A stretch of DNA of 64,000 nucleotides, taken from positions 1,410,001 through 1,474,000 of the forward strand of contig NZ_CP051461.1 in NCBI RefSeq assembly GCF_012584515.1. The letters run 5' to 3'. The notes beneath the pieces were generated by a model. The model was not told the DNA's origin. It searched no databases and worked only from the letters and a program-made list of their open reading frames with translations. Each line of letters opens with the position of its first letter. Within the stretch, counting starts at the first letter, position 1. Below, in pieces: positions 29,810 through 38,575 of the stretch. The position numbers were made by a program, and so were the translations under genes. This stretch comes from Polaromonas vacuolata. Its GTDB lineage: Bacteria > Pseudomonadota > Gammaproteobacteria > Burkholderiales > Burkholderiaceae_C.

Positions 29810-31693
29810 CCTAACGCCACCGCCGCAACACAGACACCCGGGCAAAGTAGCGGCGAGCCAGCCGGCGTGAGCGCTGAGGTTTCACCTTGGGAAAGCTTTG
29901 TACTGGCAAAAAGTTCGGACGAGTTTTGCCGCGCTTGGCTGGCGCTGATATGCACTCAAATTGTGGGCGTTTGCGCCGCTGCGGTTTTGGTCGAGGATGG
30001 GCTAGCGCAGCGCTTTGTGCCGCTCGCAGCTTGGCCCGAAACTGCACCCGACATGGCTCGCTTGAGCGCAGTCGTGCAGCGGGCGTTGACCGAGAAGCGC
30101 GGCATTGTGCAGCCCGAGGTTAAGGACGCCGTGCGCTCCACGCATATTGCTTACCCCGTGTTGATGGGGTCCCGGGTGGGGGCTGTGGTGGCGCTGGATA
30201 TGAGCGGCCTTGATGAGGACGTGCAACTTGCCTTGCGGCATATTCATTGGGCCAGTGCTTGGTTAACGAATATGTTTTCTCAGCGCGAATTAGATCTGGC
30301 TACCCAAGGTCAGGAACGTCTGGGGTCAGTGCTGGAGATCGTGGTCTCAGCCTTACGCCATGCCAAGTTTCAGCAGGCCTTGTTTGAAGTCGCCAACCAG
30401 TTGCGCCAGCGTTTTAAAGCCTCGCGCGTAGCCATTGGCTTGGCCGAGCATGCGCTGGTCAAGGTCACGGCGCTCTCAGAAGCCGCCACTTTTGAGCGCC
30501 ACAGTCCCATGGTCAAAGCCTATAGCCGCGCAATGGATGAGGCGTTTGATCACGGTGCGCCGCTGTCTGCCAGCGCGCTAATTCGCACTCCGACAGAGGC
30601 TACTTCGCAGCAAGCCGCGTCGCCGCAGCATCACGCTTTGCTGGCTTGCTCGGGCGCTAGCCATGTGCTGTCTTATCCTTTGCTATTGGGCGCGCGCTGC
30701 CTCGGCGTGTTGCTCATTGAGCAGGACGGTGACGGTTTTACGGCCGCTGACATGATTTGGTTAGATGCTTTTGCGGCGCTGCTCACGCCCATCATTGCGC
30801 AGCGCAAAGCGGCAGAGGCCGGCGTGCTCGCCCGTCTGTCGGCGCAAAGTCAAAGCCTACTAGAAAAACTATTTGGCCCACGGCATCTGGTGTGGAAAGC
30901 TTCGGCTAGTTTGATGCTGCTGATATTTTCCCTGCTGCTACTGGTATCGCTGCCCTATCGGGTCACCGCTAAAACCGTGATCGAAGGCGAAGTTCAGCGC
31001 GTCAGCGCAGCGCCATTTGAGGGCTTTATTGCGGCCAGTTTTGTGCGCGCGGGCGACAGCGTCAAAACCGGGCAGTTGCTCGCCCAACTAGACGATCGCG
31101 ATCTCAAAATCGAGCAACTGCGCTGGGCCAGCGAAGGTGAGCAGTACGACAACAAACTGCGCGAAGCCATGGCCAACGGAGATATGACTGGCGTGCAAGT
31201 CATAGGCGCTCAGCTCAGGCAATCACAGGCGCAACTCGCGCTGGTATCCGCAAAAATAGAGCGTGCGCAGTTGATAGCGCCTTACGCTGGCTTGGTGGTG
31301 TCGGGCGATCTGAGTCAGCAAATCGGCGCGCCGGTTGAGACCGGGAAAAAACTCTTTGAAATCGCACCATTGCAGCGTTACCGAATTATTTTGCAGGTCG
31401 ATGAGCGCGAGATTCGGCATGTCAGCGTGGGCCAAGTGGGGCAGATTGTGATGACCGGTATTGCCAGCGATGCTATGCCCTTGAGCGTACTCAAGGTGAC
31501 CCCGGTAGCCAGCGCGCAAGACGGTAAAAACTTTTTTCGCGTCGAGGCAAGTCTGGACCGTGTGCCTGACCATTTGCGGCCTGGCATGGAGGGCGTGGGC
31601 AAAATTGAAGTCGGTAGCCGACGCCTGTGGTGGATCTTGACGCACTCATTGACCGACTGGTTGAGTTTGTCTTTGTGGACTTGGATGCTGTAG
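29777..31693 (+). CDS. GAF-GAF-TM-HlyD fusion adaptor of the putative giant-protein exporter
   Basis: The 638-residue protein begins at GTG in a 4-base overlap with the giant gene, implying coupled translation. Residues ~40-180 and ~195-350 resemble GAF-type sensory domains. A transmembrane helix follows at ~374-392 (ASLMLLIFSLLLLVSLPYR), then a HlyD-like periplasmic part with a lipoyl half-motif (APFEGFIAASFVRAGDSV), a short coiled hairpin and a beta barrel. HlyD-type adaptors bridge an inner-membrane pump to TolC. A cytoplasmic GAF sensory module on such an adaptor is unusual and suggests ligand- or redox-gated export; no ligand is indicated. Start choice rests on the overlap; no strong Shine-Dalgarno sequence lies close by. 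Confidence 0.8.
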   Translation: MRVAGLGASPNPNATAATQTPGQSSGEPAGVSAEVSPWESFVLAKSSDEFCRAWLALICTQIVGVCAAAVLVEDGLAQRFVPLAAWPETAPDMARLSAVVQRALTEKRGIVQPEVKDAVRSTHIAYPVLMGSRVGAVVALDMSGLDEDVQLALRHIHWASAWLTNMFSQRELDLATQGQERLGSVLEIVVSALRHAKFQQALFEVANQLRQRFKASRVAIGLAEHALVKVTALSEAATFERHSPMVKAYSRAMDEAFDHGAPLSASALIRTPTEATSQQAASPQHHALLACSGASHVLSYPLLLGARCLGVLLIEQDGDGFTAADMIWLDAFAALLTPIIAQRKAAEAGVLARLSAQSQSLLEKLFGPRHLVWKASASLMLLIFSLLLLVSLPYRVTAKTVIEGEVQRVSAAPFEGFIAASFVRAGDSVKTGQLLAQLDDRDLKIEQLRWASEGEQYDNKLREAMANGDMTGVQVIGAQLRQSQAQLALVSAKIERAQLIAPYAGLVVSGDLSQQIGAPVETGKKLFEIAPLQRYRIILQVDEREIRHVSVGQVGQIVMTGIASDAMPLSVLKVTPVASAQDGKNFFRVEASLDRVPDHLRPGMEGVGKIEVGSRRLWWILTHSLTDWLSLSLWTWML

Positions 31694-31697
31694 TTTT

Positions 31698-33851
31698 ATG
31701 CAGCGCAGCATTTTTAGCCAATCTTGGTTTAGCGTTGCCGATTTAAAGCCACGATTAATCCCGCAAGCACGGATTAATCGCCATGTTTACCGCCAGCAAG
31801 TGTGGTTTGTGGTGCAGGATTTGTCAGGCGGGCGCTTTCACCGTTTGTCACCAGGCGCCCACGCGTTGGTGATGAAAATGGATGGGACGCAAACGCTACA
31901 AACTTTGTGGGAGCAGGCAAACCAATCCGCCAGTGCTGATCTGTGCACCCAAAATGAAATCGTCGAATTGCTGGTGCAACTGCATGCGGCGAACTTGCTG
32001 CAAGCCGATTCCACGCCAGACTCGGCAGCTTTGTTTGAGCGCTTTAAGCGTCAGCGCCAGCAAAAGTTCAAGCAATGGCTTTTTAATCCCATGAGTTTGA
32101 AACTGCCTTTGCTAGACCCAGACGGCTTTCTCAACCGCTGTATGCCGCAACTGGCTTGGTGCTTTGGCTGGTCTGGCTTGCTGCTGTGGTTGGCCGTGGT
32201 GTTGCCGGCGCTGGTTTGCGCCGGCCAAAACTGGGGCGAGTTGACGCTCAACCTTTCTGACCGCGTCCTGTCGGCAAGCAACTTGTTGGTGATTGCCTTG
32301 GTCTATCCAGTGGTCAAAACTTTGCATGAATTGGGCCACGCTTTTGCGACCAAGCATTGGGGCGGTGCGGTGCATGAAATGGGTTTGATGTTTCTCGTCT
32401 TCGCGCCGGTTCCCTATGTCGACGCGTCGTCGTCGTCCTCTTTTTCTTCTAAATATCAACGCGCAGTAGTGGCCGCCGCCGGTATGTTGGTAGAGCTGTT
32501 TGTCGCCTCTTTAGCCATGTATGTCTGGTTGCTAACTGAGCCTGGCGTGGTGCGCGCAATTGCTTTTAATGTGATGTTGATTGCCGGAGTGTCGACTTTG
32601 GTGGTGAACGGCAATCCGCTGCTGCGCTACGACGCTTATTACATTCTCACCGACTTAGTCGAGCTGCCAAACTTGGCCCAGCGTGGGCCTAAGTACCTGA
32701 CTTATCTGTGGGATAAATACCTGTTTGGCGTGCATGATTCAGAGACTGCGCCACCGACCGAATCCGCCGCCGAGCGGCGTTTGTTGCTGCTCTACACGCC
32801 ATTGGCTTGGTGCTACCGGACCTTTGTCACGCTATCGATTACTTTGTTTATCGCGGGCGAATTTTTCATCATTGGCATTGTGCTGGCTTTATGGGGCGCT
32901 TTTACGCTGGTTGGTATGCCTTTGTGGAAGGCTTACCAACATGTGGCGACCAGTCCTTTGCTGCAACGCCGGCGCGCCCAGGCGGTGAAAGTCTCGCTGC
33001 TGTTAATGCTGGCTTTGCTGTTGTTTGGCTTTACGTTTCCCATGCCTTTGCACACCCGTGCACAGGGCGTGGTGTGGCTGCCGGACGAATCGATTTTGCA
33101 TGCCCAGGGCAGTGGCTTTTTCTTGCCTTGGATGCAAACACCGGGGGCCGAGGTCAAGCGCGGCACGGCACTGTATTTGCTAGAGGACGCGTTACTTGCG
33201 AGCGAGTTGGAAGTCAGTCGTGCCAAGCTTGCCGAGCTGCAAGCTAAATACCGCGCCGAACAGTTCACCAATACTGCCAAGGCGGCACTGAGCTTTTCGC
33301 AGCTTGAACAGGAGCGTAAAGTTTTGCTGCGAATAGAAGATCGCGCCAGCAAAATGCTAGGCCGCGCACAAGTCGCTGGCACGCTGGTGGCCAGCAAAGC
33401 GCAGGACATGCCAGGCCAGTATTACAAAAAAGGCGATTTGCTCGGCTATGTGTTGGATACCAAAGAGTTGATGGTGCGTGTGGTGGTGCAGCAAGACGAT
33501 ATTGATTTGGTGCGCAACCATTGGCGCTCAGCGCATTTGCGCTTGGCCCGACGGGTTGAACAAATCCACGAGGCCACACTTGTGCGCGAGGTCTCGGGCA
33601 GTGTCGATGAGTTACCTAGCCCCGCGCTTGGTTTGTCCGGTGGTGGCTTGATTCCCACTTCGCCGAATGATCCGAATGGCATCAAGACCATAGGCCGCGT
33701 ATTTTTAATTGATTTGAAATTGCCACCCGACACATTGCCACCCGCTTTTGGTGAACGCGTGCACGTGCGTTTTGAACATGGTTTTGAGCCGCCTGCGATT
33801 CAGGGTTTACGCCGCTTGCGGCAATTGTTCTTGAGTCGTTTTGGTGTCTGA
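31698..33851 (+). CDS. PqqD-like / M50 site-2-type protease / HlyD fusion membrane protein
   Basis: The 717-residue protein starts 4 bases after the previous stop. Residues ~30-110 resemble a PqqD-like peptide-binding fold ([20 protein letters not shown]). Several membrane helices follow, with an M50 zinc motif HELGH at residues 210-214 and a downstream [12 protein letters not shown] segment equivalent to the family's third zinc ligand region. A helix near 430-450 leads into a HlyD-like lipoyl/barrel part (about 470-700). Proteins with this layout (M50 plus HlyD) are known beside peptide and protein exporters. It probably forms part of the membrane pump and may process its substrate. Whether the protease is active cannot be judged beyond the intact motif. 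Confidence 0.8.
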   Translation: MQRSIFSQSWFSVADLKPRLIPQARINRHVYRQQVWFVVQDLSGGRFHRLSPGAHALVMKMDGTQTLQTLWEQANQSASADLCTQNEIVELLVQLHAANLLQADSTPDSAALFERFKRQRQQKFKQWLFNPMSLKLPLLDPDGFLNRCMPQLAWCFGWSGLLLWLAVVLPALVCAGQNWGELTLNLSDRVLSASNLLVIALVYPVVKTLHELGHAFATKHWGGAVHEMGLMFLVFAPVPYVDASSSSSFSSKYQRAVVAAAGMLVELFVASLAMYVWLLTEPGVVRAIAFNVMLIAGVSTLVVNGNPLLRYDAYYILTDLVELPNLAQRGPKYLTYLWDKYLFGVHDSETAPPTESAAERRLLLLYTPLAWCYRTFVTLSITLFIAGEFFIIGIVLALWGAFTLVGMPLWKAYQHVATSPLLQRRRAQAVKVSLLLMLALLLFGFTFPMPLHTRAQGVVWLPDESILHAQGSGFFLPWMQTPGAEVKRGTALYLLEDALLASELEVSRAKLAELQAKYRAEQFTNTAKAALSFSQLEQERKVLLRIEDRASKMLGRAQVAGTLVASKAQDMPGQYYKKGDLLGYVLDTKELMVRVVVQQDDIDLVRNHWRSAHLRLARRVEQIHEATLVREVSGSVDELPSPALGLSGGGLIPTSPNDPNGIKTIGRVFLIDLKLPPDTLPPAFGERVHVRFEHGFEPPAIQGLRRLRQLFLSRFGV

Positions 33852-34482
33852 CATACGAGCGCTGATTGCCAATCGCCGTCTTGAGGTGAGTGATGGCGCC
33901 TACCATGAGCGCGCTGTGACAGCGCCCGCACCGCTGGAAGAATGGCTGCGCGCTTGGGCTGCGTGTTTATCCGTGACTGGGCGCGGTAATAAACGCAGCA
34001 AAGCATTTTTAAAGCACAGCAACTCGCTCGAAGCTAATTTACGCAGCAGCGATGATTTGACCTTGCGACAAGGTTTGAAAGCGGTGGCCAAGCAAATGCA
34101 ACAACAAGGCTTTTGTGATGCCTTGCTAGCGCAAGCCTTTGCAATTGTGCGGGAAGCTTCGCGCCGCGTGCTGGGAATGCGCCACCATGATGTGCAGTTG
34201 CTAGCGGCCTACGTACTGCTGCAAGGCAAGATTGCAGAGATGGCGACAGGTGAGGGTAAAACCTTGGCCGCCACGCTCGCGGTGTGCACGGCTGCTGCAT
34301 GCGGCGCGGCAGTGCATGTGGTGACGGTGAATGATTATCTCGCCCAGCGTGACGCTGAAAAAATACCCTACTTTTCAAATATTTTTCCTTCACTCTTGGG
34401 GTGGTTAAACAAGATATGTCGCTCGAAGAGCGGCGCTCGCAATACGCTTGCGACATTGTTTATGTGTCGAATAAAGAGCTGA
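33844..34482 (+). CDS. SecA-like ATPase, N-terminal fragment (frameshifted)
   Basis: This starts at GTG 33844 (TTG 33841 is possible), overlapping the M50 gene by 8 bases. It contains the SecA Walker A region [10 protein letters not shown] (residues ~132-141) and [11 protein letters not shown]. After that it loses homology and stops. The homologous continuation is one frame back. Adding one A to the A6 run at 34358-34363 gives [19 protein letters not shown], which aligns without gaps to the canonical SecA segment after [11 protein letters not shown]. The last ~40 residues of this fragment are therefore probably not native. It belongs with the next entry. Confidence 0.8.
   Translation: MSDIRALIANRRLEVSDGAYHERAVTAPAPLEEWLRAWAACLSVTGRGNKRSKAFLKHSNSLEANLRSSDDLTLRQGLKAVAKQMQQQGFCDALLAQAFAIVREASRRVLGMRHHDVQLLAAYVLLQGKIAEMATGEGKTLAATLAVCTAAACGAAVHVVTVNDYLAQRDAEKIPYFSNIFPSLLGWLNKICRSKSGARNTLATLFMCRIKS
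34358..34363 (+). repeat. A6 tract at the SecA-like frame break
   Basis: Six A bases (GCTGAAAAAATAC). A seventh A would restore one frame across 33844-35837. Loss of one base from a homopolymer is the simplest explanation; a sequencing error is an alternative. Confidence 0.6.
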
Positions 34483-35837
34483 CTTTTGATTACCTAAAAG
34501 ACCGAATTGCGCTGGGCGCTACGCTGCAAACACATCAAAAATTGCGCCAGCTCTACCGTCCCGGTGCGCAAGTCGTCACGCTTTTACGCGGCTTACATGT
34601 GGCGATTGTGGATGAGGCGGACAGCGTTTTAATTGACGAGGCCAGAACACCGTTAATCATCTCTGAAACCTTGGCGGATGATTTAGATGAGCAGGTTTAT
34701 GCGCAAGGCATTGTGATCGCCCAAAGCCTGGTCGCAATTGAAGACTATGTGATCAGCCAGCACCGGGATATTTGGCTGTCGCCAGCTGGCCTTGCGCGAA
34801 TTAGCGCTGCGGCCTCTAGCTTGGCCAGTGTTTGGAGCTCCTTGCTGTGGCAAAAAGAATTGCTACAAAAAGCGCTGATGGCACTGCATCTATTTCATCT
34901 CAATGAGCACTACATAGTGCTTGAAAACAAGGTTCAGATAGTCGATGAATTCACCGGCCGTGTGATGCAAGACCGTACATGGGAGCGTGGACTGCATCAG
35001 ATGATTGAGGCAAAAGAAGGTTGTGAAATTACCGGCCAGCGCAAAACCTTGCAGCAAATTACCTATCAACGGTTTTTCTCTCGTTATCTGCTTTTAGCCG
35101 GAATGACCGGAACGGCCAAAGAGGTGGAGCCGGAAATAAAACGCGTGTACGACCTGTCCGCAGTTCGTATTCCCACCCACAAACCGAACCAGCGCTTGCG
35201 ACTGGCCGATCAAGTGTTTGCCAGCACACAAGAGCGCTGGCAGGCGATCGCCTTGCAGGCGACTGAGCTGGCTGCGCAAGGTCGATCTGTATTGGTTGGT
35301 ACGCGCTCGGTAGAGGCCTCGGAAACGCTAGGGCGGCTTTTGCAGGCATTTAGCGTGCCGCACACCGTGCTCAATGCAAAGCAAGATAAAGCCGAATCAG
35401 AGGCAGTTGAAATGGCCGGGCAGCCGGGGCAGATAACGGTTGCAACCAATATGGCCGGACGCGGCACAGACATCAAACTGTCGGAAAAAGTCAAAGCCAA
35501 TGGCGGCCTGCATGTGATATTGACAGAGTTTCACGAAAGCGCGCGCGTCGACCGTCAGCTGTTTGGTCGGGCCGCACGCCAAGGCGACCCGGGTACGACA
35601 AAAGCCATCGTGTGTTTGCAAGATGAGTTGTTCCGGTTGCACGCACCAGTTTTGAGTCGTTTGCTGGCCCAGTGGTGTGTTGACTCTAGGCCTTTGGGCC
35701 GCGCCGTTTTCAGGCTTTTGGTGACGCTGGCGCAATTTAAAGCCGAGAGACGCAATCGGCAGATTCGACTCGCTACCATCAAGCGCGATCGTCAGTGGCA
35801 AACCTCTTTGGGATTTATTGGTAGCCATAAAAAGTGA
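34401..35837 (+). CDS. SecA-like ATPase, C-terminal fragment (frameshifted)
   Basis: This carries SecA hallmarks in order: [15 protein letters not shown], Walker B/DEAD-like [19 protein letters not shown] (~69-87), [46 protein letters not shown] and [10 protein letters not shown]. It ends soon after the second ATPase fold. A full-length helical wing and the C-terminal zinc-binding tail of housekeeping SecA are absent. Joined with the N fragment it would be about 664 residues, against 830-930 for ordinary SecA. It is a dedicated paralog, not the essential secA, and is the only recognisable energy-coupling protein in the export cluster. If the frame break is real, no complete ATPase is made unless expression involves slippage. 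Confidence 0.85.
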   Translation: MVKQDMSLEERRSQYACDIVYVSNKELTFDYLKDRIALGATLQTHQKLRQLYRPGAQVVTLLRGLHVAIVDEADSVLIDEARTPLIISETLADDLDEQVYAQGIVIAQSLVAIEDYVISQHRDIWLSPAGLARISAAASSLASVWSSLLWQKELLQKALMALHLFHLNEHYIVLENKVQIVDEFTGRVMQDRTWERGLHQMIEAKEGCEITGQRKTLQQITYQRFFSRYLLLAGMTGTAKEVEPEIKRVYDLSAVRIPTHKPNQRLRLADQVFASTQERWQAIALQATELAAQGRSVLVGTRSVEASETLGRLLQAFSVPHTVLNAKQDKAESEAVEMAGQPGQITVATNMAGRGTDIKLSEKVKANGGLHVILTEFHESARVDRQLFGRAARQGDPGTTKAIVCLQDELFRLHAPVLSRLLAQWCVDSRPLGRAVFRLLVTLAQFKAERRNRQIRLATIKRDRQWQTSLGFIGSHKK

Positions 35838-35902
35838 TGCGCGTTTTTTTATAGCAGTAATCGTGTTTGCAATTAAGGCGTCAATTTTTCTCGCATTTTT
35901 CC

Positions 35903-35940
35903 GAATTAATTTTGAATTAATTTGGAATTAATTTGGAATA
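35903..35940. repeat. 11-bp tandem repeat over the tolC stop codon
   Basis: GAATTAATTT(T/G) occurs three times in a row (35903, 35914, 35925) with a partial fourth copy. The third copy supplies the tolC TAA stop on the minus strand. Eleven is not a multiple of three, so copy-number change would alter only the last residues of TolC. Confidence 0.8.
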
Positions 35941-37316
35941 AACCAAGGCTCCAACGCCGTCAAATCAGTGTCTGTGAGTTCCCCTTGCGTAGATTTAAGT
36001 TTTAAATAATTCGTGATCATGTCGTAACGAGATTTTTGCAAATCTTTCAGTGCATTGGACAATTGTTGTTGGGCCTGCAATACATCAAGCTCGGTCTTTA
36101 CACCCGACGTCTTGCCCTTGCGTGCCGCTTGCAGCGCCAGTGTTGTAAATTTATGCGACTGCAATGCAGCGGTTTGTCGCGCGAAACCGGCGTGCCATGC
36201 AAACCAAGCTTGTTTAAGGCTTAACTTAGTATTGCGTCTGGCGGCTTCAACATCGTGCATGGCTTTGTCGCGTAAAGCCTCAGCTTCCCCGACTTTTGCT
36301 TTTTGAGTGCCGCCGGAATAAAGCGGAATTGTCAGTTGCAGTCCAATAGTCCATTGACGAATTAAATAGCCGTTTTGACCCGGAAATGAACCGACATTTT
36401 GTGCATTGCGGGCGTAACTGGCAGTCGCTTCCAAGGTCGGTTCGTGGCCGGCTGATTGTTTGTTAACTTCTTCATTTGCCGCCTCTAAACCGTTGCTGGC
36501 GGCGAGTATTGCGGGGTGGTTTAAGTCGGCTTTTTCAAGCCATTGTTCCAAGCTTTGGCTGCGTGGGTCGGGTGCTGGGTAGTCTGTGCTAAAAGCCATA
36601 GGCGGGCTGGATGGGAGCCATCCTGTGATTTGTTCTAAAGCCGCAAGTTTGCTGCGCAGCTCATTTTCTGCGCTGCTCTGATCGGCCACAGCTTGGTCGT
36701 ATTTTGTGCGGGCTTCTTCCAAAACAGGAATTGACACAAGACCATTGCCCGCAGCTCGGCGGGCTTGCTCCCACTGATTTTTATTGGCATTTGTTTGCTG
36801 CAAACTAAATGCATTCACGTCTTGCGCATGCATAACGTCAAACCACGCAATAGCCAGGCGAAGGCGTAAATCCTGCTCAGCCAAAGCTAATTGAAAAGCT
36901 GCTTGCGCGGCTGCTGCGTTGGCTTGATTAACCGCCACACGACTAGCACTGTGCCAGACATGCTGGGTTAAATTTAATTGCCGGCTGTTGCTGCTATAGC
37001 TGTCGTCGGCAGAATCTGACGTGGCTTTTTTAGTTTCATAGTTGCGTTGGTTGGCGCCCTTGTTGATGGACGCGGATAGCTGCGGTAACAAAGCGCCAAA
37101 TACTTGCTTAGATCTTTCTAACGATGCAACGTATATGGCCTGTGCAGACAGAAATTGCGGATCAGTTTGACGGGCTAAACGCACACTTTCTTGTAGCGTC
37201 AATGAGTGTGCTGGCAGTGTTATTGTTATCGCGATAAAACAGATAACGCTGCGTACTACGCGATTAAAAAAAGGCAATTTTTGAGTTCTTGCCGTTAGAT
37301 TTTTAGGCGAATTCAT
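35928..37316 (-). CDS. tolC: TolC-family outer-membrane channel protein
   Basis: 462 residues, the usual length for TolC-type factors, with a signal peptide ending about ITLPAHS and then LTLQESVRLARQTDPQFLSA, typical of the family start. Two internally related halves are rich in alternating A/Q/L helices, with a conserved LTIPLYSGG strand motif before the second coiled region. TolC forms the outer-membrane trimer of type I and RND systems. It converges on the SecA-like gene and is divergent from a periplasmic adaptor gene, so it is the natural exit channel for the neighbouring exporter. No ABC or RND pump gene accompanies it. Confidence 0.88.
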   Translation of the reverse strand: MNSPKNLTARTQKLPFFNRVVRSVICFIAITITLPAHSLTLQESVRLARQTDPQFLSAQAIYVASLERSKQVFGALLPQLSASINKGANQRNYETKKATSDSADDSYSSNSRQLNLTQHVWHSASRVAVNQANAAAAQAAFQLALAEQDLRLRLAIAWFDVMHAQDVNAFSLQQTNANKNQWEQARRAAGNGLVSIPVLEEARTKYDQAVADQSSAENELRSKLAALEQITGWLPSSPPMAFSTDYPAPDPRSQSLEQWLEKADLNHPAILAASNGLEAANEEVNKQSAGHEPTLEATASYARNAQNVGSFPGQNGYLIRQWTIGLQLTIPLYSGGTQKAKVGEAEALRDKAMHDVEAARRNTKLSLKQAWFAWHAGFARQTAALQSHKFTTLALQAARKGKTSGVKTELDVLQAQQQLSNALKDLQKSRYDMITNYLKLKSTQGELTDTDLTALEPWFIPN

Positions 37317-37540
37317 AAATAAATAAAAAAGATAAGTGCAGTTCTGTCAAGGAAGGCTGCATTCGCGATGATCAATTTAGGTCGAAAATTTTGAGTATAT
37401 CTACGGCTTTTAATTTGGGATAAACGCACCAAGAAAAAAGGCGGATTGACTTTTATATTTTTCGAAAGTAATTTACTTATCTTAGAAAAATATTTTTAAT
37501 ACATCTCGTTATTTGATGCCATTTCATCCAACTTCACACC
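37317..37540. promoter_or_regulatory. A+T-rich divergent promoter region of tolC and adaptor gene
   Basis: The 224-bp spacer is markedly A+T rich and must hold promoters for both flanking divergent genes. No single -35/-10 pair or operator could be assigned with confidence. Confidence 0.4.
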
Positions 37541-38383
37541 ATGTCAATTAAATACGCACAAAGATTTTTTAGCCTTTTTTTTTATTTGCAATGTTCAAGC
37601 TTTGCTTATGCAGAAAATATTTTTGATTGCCTTATCGAACCCAGTCAAACTGTTGACGTCAGCAGTCCTGTCGTGGGTTTACTTGACAAGGTTTTAGTTA
37701 AACGCGGTGATTCTGTAATAAAGGGTCAAGTAGTCGCCAGTCTAGACTCGCACGCAGAAGTTGCCGCTACTGCGCTCGCGCTTTATAAATCAGAAATGCT
37801 TGCTCCCGTAGAAGCTGCGCAAACCAAGATTGAATTTTCAAATAAAAAATTTATTCGAAAGAGCGATATGCATGCCAATAATTTCATGTCAGAACAAGAA
37901 AAAGATGAGGCGCAATCAGAGCTTAATTTGGCACAAGCCGAGTTAAATTTAGCGCGTGAAAATAAGCAGTTGGCAAAATTAGAATGGCAGCAGCAAAGTA
38001 GCTTGCTTAAGCTGCGTACCTTAGTCAGTCCATTTAATGGTGTCGTGGTCGAACAACTGTTGTATCCGGGTGAAATCGTGGAGCCGAGTGGGCAAAAGAA
38101 AGTAATTCTCCGGCTTGCCAAACTCGATCCTCTGCGTGTGCGTGTGATTTTGCCTATGCGGATATTTGGAAACATCAACTCCAGCACGCAAGTTGAGGTG
38201 AGTCCTGAGCTGCCAATTGGTGGCCATTACGCGGGTCGCGTTAAAGTGGTTGACCGTCTTGTCGATGCAGCTAGCGCTACATTCAGCGTGTATTTGGAAA
38301 TTCCGAATCCAAAATTAGACATTTCTGTTGGCGTGAAATGTCGTGCGCAGTTTTTAAGTACGGTGGATTTACCAAGAAAATAG
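37541..38383 (+). CDS. Small periplasmic adaptor (membrane fusion) protein
   Basis: 280 residues with a signal peptide (about 1-24, ending SFAYA), a split lipoyl-like motif (VVGLLDKVLVKRGDSVIKGQ and LVSPFNGVVVEQLLYPGE), a coiled hairpin between them rich in E/A/L/N, and a beta-barrel part. It lacks a membrane anchor and is shorter than usual RND or HlyD adaptors. It is divergent from tolC, so it probably works with TolC and the export cluster, giving three adaptor-like proteins in total. The cognate pump cannot be assigned. Its A+T content is higher than in the mfd side of the window. Confidence 0.8.
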   Translation: MSIKYAQRFFSLFFYLQCSSFAYAENIFDCLIEPSQTVDVSSPVVGLLDKVLVKRGDSVIKGQVVASLDSHAEVAATALALYKSEMLAPVEAAQTKIEFSNKKFIRKSDMHANNFMSEQEKDEAQSELNLAQAELNLARENKQLAKLEWQQQSSLLKLRTLVSPFNGVVVEQLLYPGEIVEPSGQKKVILRLAKLDPLRVRVILPMRIFGNINSSTQVEVSPELPIGGHYAGRVKVVDRLVDAASATFSVYLEIPNPKLDISVGVKCRAQFLSTVDLPRK

Positions 38384-38506
38384 ATTTTCTTGATGTCCGA
38401 AGTCGATTTATATTTTTCGCTAGACTATTTTCACGCTAAATACTGATTCGTTAGCGCCACTTTTAAAACTACCAATGGCCTAAAGTGCTGCGTAGGAGAA
38501 CCGTGA

Positions 38507-38529
38507 CAGTGCCCACATGTTGGGCACTG
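38507..38529. terminator. Stem-loop between convergent adaptor and mfd genes
   Basis: CAGTGCCCA (38507-38515) pairs perfectly with TGGGCACTG (38521-38529) around a 5-base loop. No clear U tract follows in either direction, so function as a bidirectional terminator is only suggested by its position. Confidence 0.4.
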
Positions 38530-38575
38530 GCCGCACCGTGTTAAATGCCAGCGATTAACATTGATTAAGGCTCAA

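Noticed and set aside
29798..29815. CCCTAACCCTAAC telomere-like stretch
   Set aside because: Just two units, part of the inverted repeat and coding for ordinary residues of the GAF-HlyD protein.
34350..34370. Programmed -1 ribosomal frameshift in the SecA-like gene
   Set aside because: The codons GAA AAA ATA do not form a standard X-XXY-YYZ slippery heptamer and no clear pseudoknot was seen; a lost A in a homopolymer is simpler.
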